Origin: Clostridia bacterium
GTDB lineage: Bacteria > Bacillota > Clostridia > Oscillospirales > CAG-272
Length of the DNA: 64,000 nucleotides
Direction: 5' to 3'
NCBI GenBank assembly: GCA_017501245.1
Contig: JAFVXI010000026.1
Location: 94,932 to 158,931 of the forward strand
The notes under the pieces are model-generated. The model saw nothing but the letters and a program-made list of their open reading frames with translations, was not told where the DNA came from and made no database searches. Made by a program: the position numbers and the translations under genes. This document shows positions 63,080 to 64,000 of the stretch, in pieces (the first letter of the stretch is position 1; each line of letters starts with the position of its first letter).

Positions 63080-64000
63080 TTGGATGAAAATGTAAACAAA
63101 TACCCCGAGGGAGAGGCCTCCGGCATAACCGGTCTTGAGTTTGAGATCGGCTCTACGGCCGGTGAGCAGCTGGTCTTTGAAGAGATAAGCGATAGCTCCG
63201 AGTCGCCCGCCGTCGTTGAGATAGATCTCAGCGGCTTGCCGAAGGAACAGCCCGAGGAGAAGCCCGTCAAGCCCGAAGAGCCGCTTATCCCCGAGGAGGA
63301 GTTCAGCTTCGACGGATTTATTGAGGATCGCCCCCTCTTCGCTCCCACCTACGTCCCAAGATTCACCGAGGCGAGCGAAAATTACAGAATGAACTACGTA
63401 TCCCGTACGAGATCCAACCTCCCGACCAAGGAGGAGCATCCAAAGGATAACGTAGACCCCACGGCGGAGATTGATGAAAACACGCATACCCCTCACGTTG
63501 TAGTCACGCCCACCGCTCCCGTCGACCCTATCCTCAAGGATGAAACTATAACCATCCTTAAGTTCGACGAGGAGGAAAATGCGTCACCCGAGATAGACAG
63601 GGAAGAGCTGGAGGTTCGTGAGCTTCAGGAGGTCGTTATGGACGCAGTCCGTTCTGACGAGCCGACCGAAGAAGAGCCTGTGATCGAAGAGCCCCTCTGC
63701 GCTCCCGCCGAGCCGGAGGCAGAGCCCTTGACGCCTCAGCTGCCCGATCCCTTCGTCGACGTTACGCTGGTGGATTACAACGCCGAGGATGATGATTCCG
63801 AGTCGCTTTCCAGCGAGGATGCCCCGAGTGCTATCAGCTCGAAGAGCCGCAGAAGCGAGTTTGGAAAGCCCTCCGATGCTGACAGAGTAAAGGATAGCTT
63901 CCTTGATAAGCTGATGTCCGTCCGTATAAGATTGATAGCGGCATCCTGCCTTCTCGCTCTTATGCTGACGATAGACGTCCTAGCTCTGTTTTCGATAGAT
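63080..64000 (+). CDS. Acidic membrane protein, partial (runs off the window)
   Basis: Open for 307 codons with no stop before the window ends. The start is TTG 63080, with TAGGAGG (63064-63070) 9 bases ahead and 13 bases after the rlmB stop, so it is co-transcribed with rlmB. Residues 1-270 are Glu/Asp/Pro-rich and look disordered (EEKPVKPEEPLIPEEEF). A hydrophobic helix (about residues 285-305, AASCLLALMLTIDVLALF) begins the membrane part. The family is not recognisable from this part. Confidence 0.7.
   Translation, partial: MDENVNKYPEGEASGITGLEFEIGSTAGEQLVFEEISDSSESPAVVEIDLSGLPKEQPEEKPVKPEEPLIPEEEFSFDGFIEDRPLFAPTYVPRFTEASENYRMNYVSRTRSNLPTKEEHPKDNVDPTAEIDENTHTPHVVVTPTAPVDPILKDETITILKFDEEENASPEIDREELEVRELQEVVMDAVRSDEPTEEEPVIEEPLCAPAEPEAEPLTPQLPDPFVDVTLVDYNAEDDDSESLSSEDAPSAISSKSRRSEFGKPSDADRVKDSFLDKLMSVRIRLIAASCLLALMLTIDVLALFSID

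Overview
The window reads as chromosomal DNA of an endospore-forming, Gram-positive Clostridia species, probably an uncultured gut-type Eubacteriales lineage. The evidence is a germination protease (gpr), an FtsK/SpoIIIE translocase, a SigH-like sigma factor, a yajC/TIGR04086 pair, DUF512-der and obg genes, GGAGG ribosome binding sites, near-consensus SigA promoters and strong stem-loop terminators. I see no rRNA, intact tRNA, transposase, prophage or CRISPR array. Gene density is high, and most junctions between convergent genes carry a bidirectional hairpin.

Layout. (1) 12-9665: one co-directional block with two sugar-type ABC permease pairs around two very large surface proteins: an NHL-propeller/TPR/Yip1 membrane fusion and a 1176-aa secreted DUF5696 protein. 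No ATPase or classical binding protein lies inside the block, and its upstream end is cut by the window edge. (2) 9854-14778: a complete branched-chain amino acid (Liv) ABC system, whose binding-protein gene has its own consensus promoter and a strong hairpin before the membrane genes. (3) 14885-25977: an FAD dehydrogenase, M29 and M18 aminopeptidases, DUF5662, an ABC-2 exporter pair with a DUF3810 metalloprotease-like protein, a divergent MurA, pyridoxamine kinase and TIGR04086. (4) 26147-30618: yajC, then argG-argH-argF with a putative ArgR-type operator on the argG promoter and two hairpin/palindrome elements between the genes. (5) 30838-35078: a MarR regulator with a palindrome on its own promoter, driving an asymmetric heterodimeric ABC exporter. 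(6) 35150-41620: a 1259-aa DUF4011/SF1-helicase/Vsr-like nuclease, a plausible stand-alone defence gene, divergent from a 785-aa secreted repeat protein. (7) 41702-49898: cysE, polysaccharide deacetylase, TtcA-like, amidase_3, a multi-CxxC protein, DJ-1/PfpI and FtsK. (8) 50033-57472: cysS, Sel1-like, VanZ, DUF512, der, obg, nitroreductase. (9) 57526-64000: gpr with a candidate SigG promoter, an OppA-like lipoprotein, DUF4364, a SigH-like factor, a degenerate tRNA-like element, a small double zinc-ribbon protein, rlmB, and an acidic membrane-protein gene that runs off the end.

For a previously undescribed system, the best candidate is the first block (surface NHL-Yip1 + DUF5696 + two permease pairs). 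The helicase-nuclease gene, the tRNA-like RNA beside the sigma factor, and the arginine-operon intergenic structures follow. All names come from motif recognition by eye; no database search was possible.
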